NCBI RefSeq assembly: GCF_029522115.1
Contig: NZ_JAKWFK010000010.1
Location: 1-64,000 of the forward strand
Direction: 5' to 3'
Source: Trinickia sp. Y13
GTDB lineage: Bacteria > Pseudomonadota > Gammaproteobacteria > Burkholderiales > Burkholderiaceae
DNA length: 64,000 nt
This document shows positions 63,403 through 64,000 of this stretch, one piece after another (the stretch's first letter is position 1; the number at the start of each line of letters is the position of its first letter). The notes under the pieces are model-generated. The model worked only from the letters and a program-made list of their open reading frames with translations, was not told where the DNA came from and did not search any database. The translations under genes and the position numbers were made by a program.

Positions 63403-64000
63403 ACATCGTCCTTTGCAACGTGCGCGCGTAATGGGTGAGCGGATAGCAGAGCGCGAAATAGATGAGCGCAACGAGCCCGTAGACCAGGAACGGCTTGAAG
63501 GTCGCATTCGAGATTTCGGTGCCGGCTTTCGCGAGTTCCGAGAAGCCGATGATCGACACGAGCGCCGTATCCTTGATCGCCTGCACGCCGAAGCCGACCG
63601 TGGGCGCCACTGCGATCCGGGCCGCCTGCGGCAGGATGACGTGCCGCAGTTGCTCGAAGTAGTTCATCGCCAGACTGGCCGAAGCCTCCCACTGCCCTTT
63701 GGGCACCGCTTCCACGCAGCCGCGCCAAATTTCGGCCAGATACGCGCTGGTAAAAAAGGTCAGGCCGAGCGTGGCGGCCACCCAAGGCGAGACGTCGATA
63801 CCGACGAGCGGCAAACCGAAGAACACGATAAACAGCTGCAACAGCAGCGGCGTGCCTTGAAATACCTCGATGTAGACGCGCACCAGCGCCCGCAGCACAC
63901 GTGAGCGCGACACGCGCAGCACGAGCAGCACAAGGCCGACGGCCCCGCCGGCGCCAAAAGAAATGAGCGAGAGCAAGACGGTCCACCGCGCGGCGAGCAG
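63389..64000 (-). CDS. Polar amino-acid ABC transporter permease (partial)
   Basis: The frame is open to the window edge and lacks its start. It has the HisM/GlnP-type membrane pattern with [19 protein letters not shown] and the EAA-like loop [20 protein letters not shown]. It pairs with the ATPase at 62683; the binding protein is probably beyond the edge. Confidence 0.9.
   Translation of the reverse strand: MLAARWTVLLSLISFGAGGAVGLVLLVLRVSRSRVLRALVRVYIEVFQGTPLLLQLFIVFFGLPLVGIDVSPWVAATLGLTFFTSAYLAEIWRGCVEAVPKGQWEASASLAMNYFEQLRHVILPQAARIAVAPTVGFGVQAIKDTALVSIIGFSELAKAGTEISNATFKPFLVYGLVALIYFALCYPLTHYARTLQRTMYGSR

Noticed and set aside
1-64000. CRISPR arrays and tRNA or rRNA genes
   Set aside because: No regularly spaced repeats with unique spacers and no cloverleaf or rRNA-like segments were seen. 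This was a visual scan, not a covariance search.

Overview
The window is high-GC chromosomal DNA of a Burkholderiaceae member (Burkholderia, Paraburkholderia, Trinickia or a close relative). The reasons are the ubiD, ribB-ribH-nusB, crcB, amt and siderophore-uptake genes typical of that family, the density of LysR regulators, a PHA phasin and tightly overlapping (ATGA) operons. Genus is inferred from recognised proteins only. I saw no rRNA, tRNA or CRISPR array and no intact transposase.

Layout. 1-3.6 kb is a toxin-antitoxin island: a truncated parE, an AbrB-type antitoxin with a Doc/Fic toxin, an RHH antitoxin with a broken toxin, and a DUF1778/GNAT pair. A duplicated parE 3' end flanks it. 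3.6-12.1 kb is a minus-strand surface cluster: FkbM methyltransferase, a large autotransporter, a TPR-sulfotransferase, a TPR-glycosyltransferase and a lipoprotein hydrolase. 12.3-20.4 kb is a sugar or sugar-acid regulon: a divergent GntR regulator, a periplasmic binding protein, an ABC ATPase, two permeases, an SMP-30 lactonase and a UxaA-family dehydratase. 20.4-25.5 kb holds a Tat-exported phosphatase, two lipoproteins and an ammonium transporter behind a sigma-54 promoter. 25.5-31.5 kb is iron uptake: a 15-copy CCCTCG repeat and Fur box, then siderophore receptor, piuC, PepSY protein, tonB, exbB and exbD.

31.5-36.2 kb has riboflavin genes with a degenerate RibA domain, nusB, an aminotransferase, a strong terminator and a lytic transglycosylase with a structured-looking leader. 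36.8-45.5 kb is mostly housekeeping: ubiD, asparaginase, LysE exporter, threonine/serine dehydratase, DUF2520, EthD and YggT proteins, and a fluoride riboswitch with crcB and DUF190. 45.5-55.4 kb carries LysR-associated metabolic genes: two GSTs with an SMR transporter whose essential Glu is Asp, a phasin, an ECF sigma with a SnoaL-like tail, an SDR and a FAD oxidoreductase. 55.4-58.9 kb has a haloalkane dehalogenase and a LysR regulator. Between them, inside a 54-bp direct duplication, lies a lower-GC gene whose protein matches the catalytic core of the exotoxin A / cholix / diphtheria family of ADP-ribosyltransferases. 59-64 kb has DUF2182 and DUF1326 membrane/metal-associated genes, a TauE/SafE permease with LysR, a 52-residue membrane protein and a polar amino-acid ABC transporter cut by the window edge.

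The most notable item is the exotoxin-A-like ADP-ribosyltransferase at 56579-57658. Next are the autotransporter modification cluster, the toxin-antitoxin island and the possible RNA switch ahead of the lytic transglycosylase.
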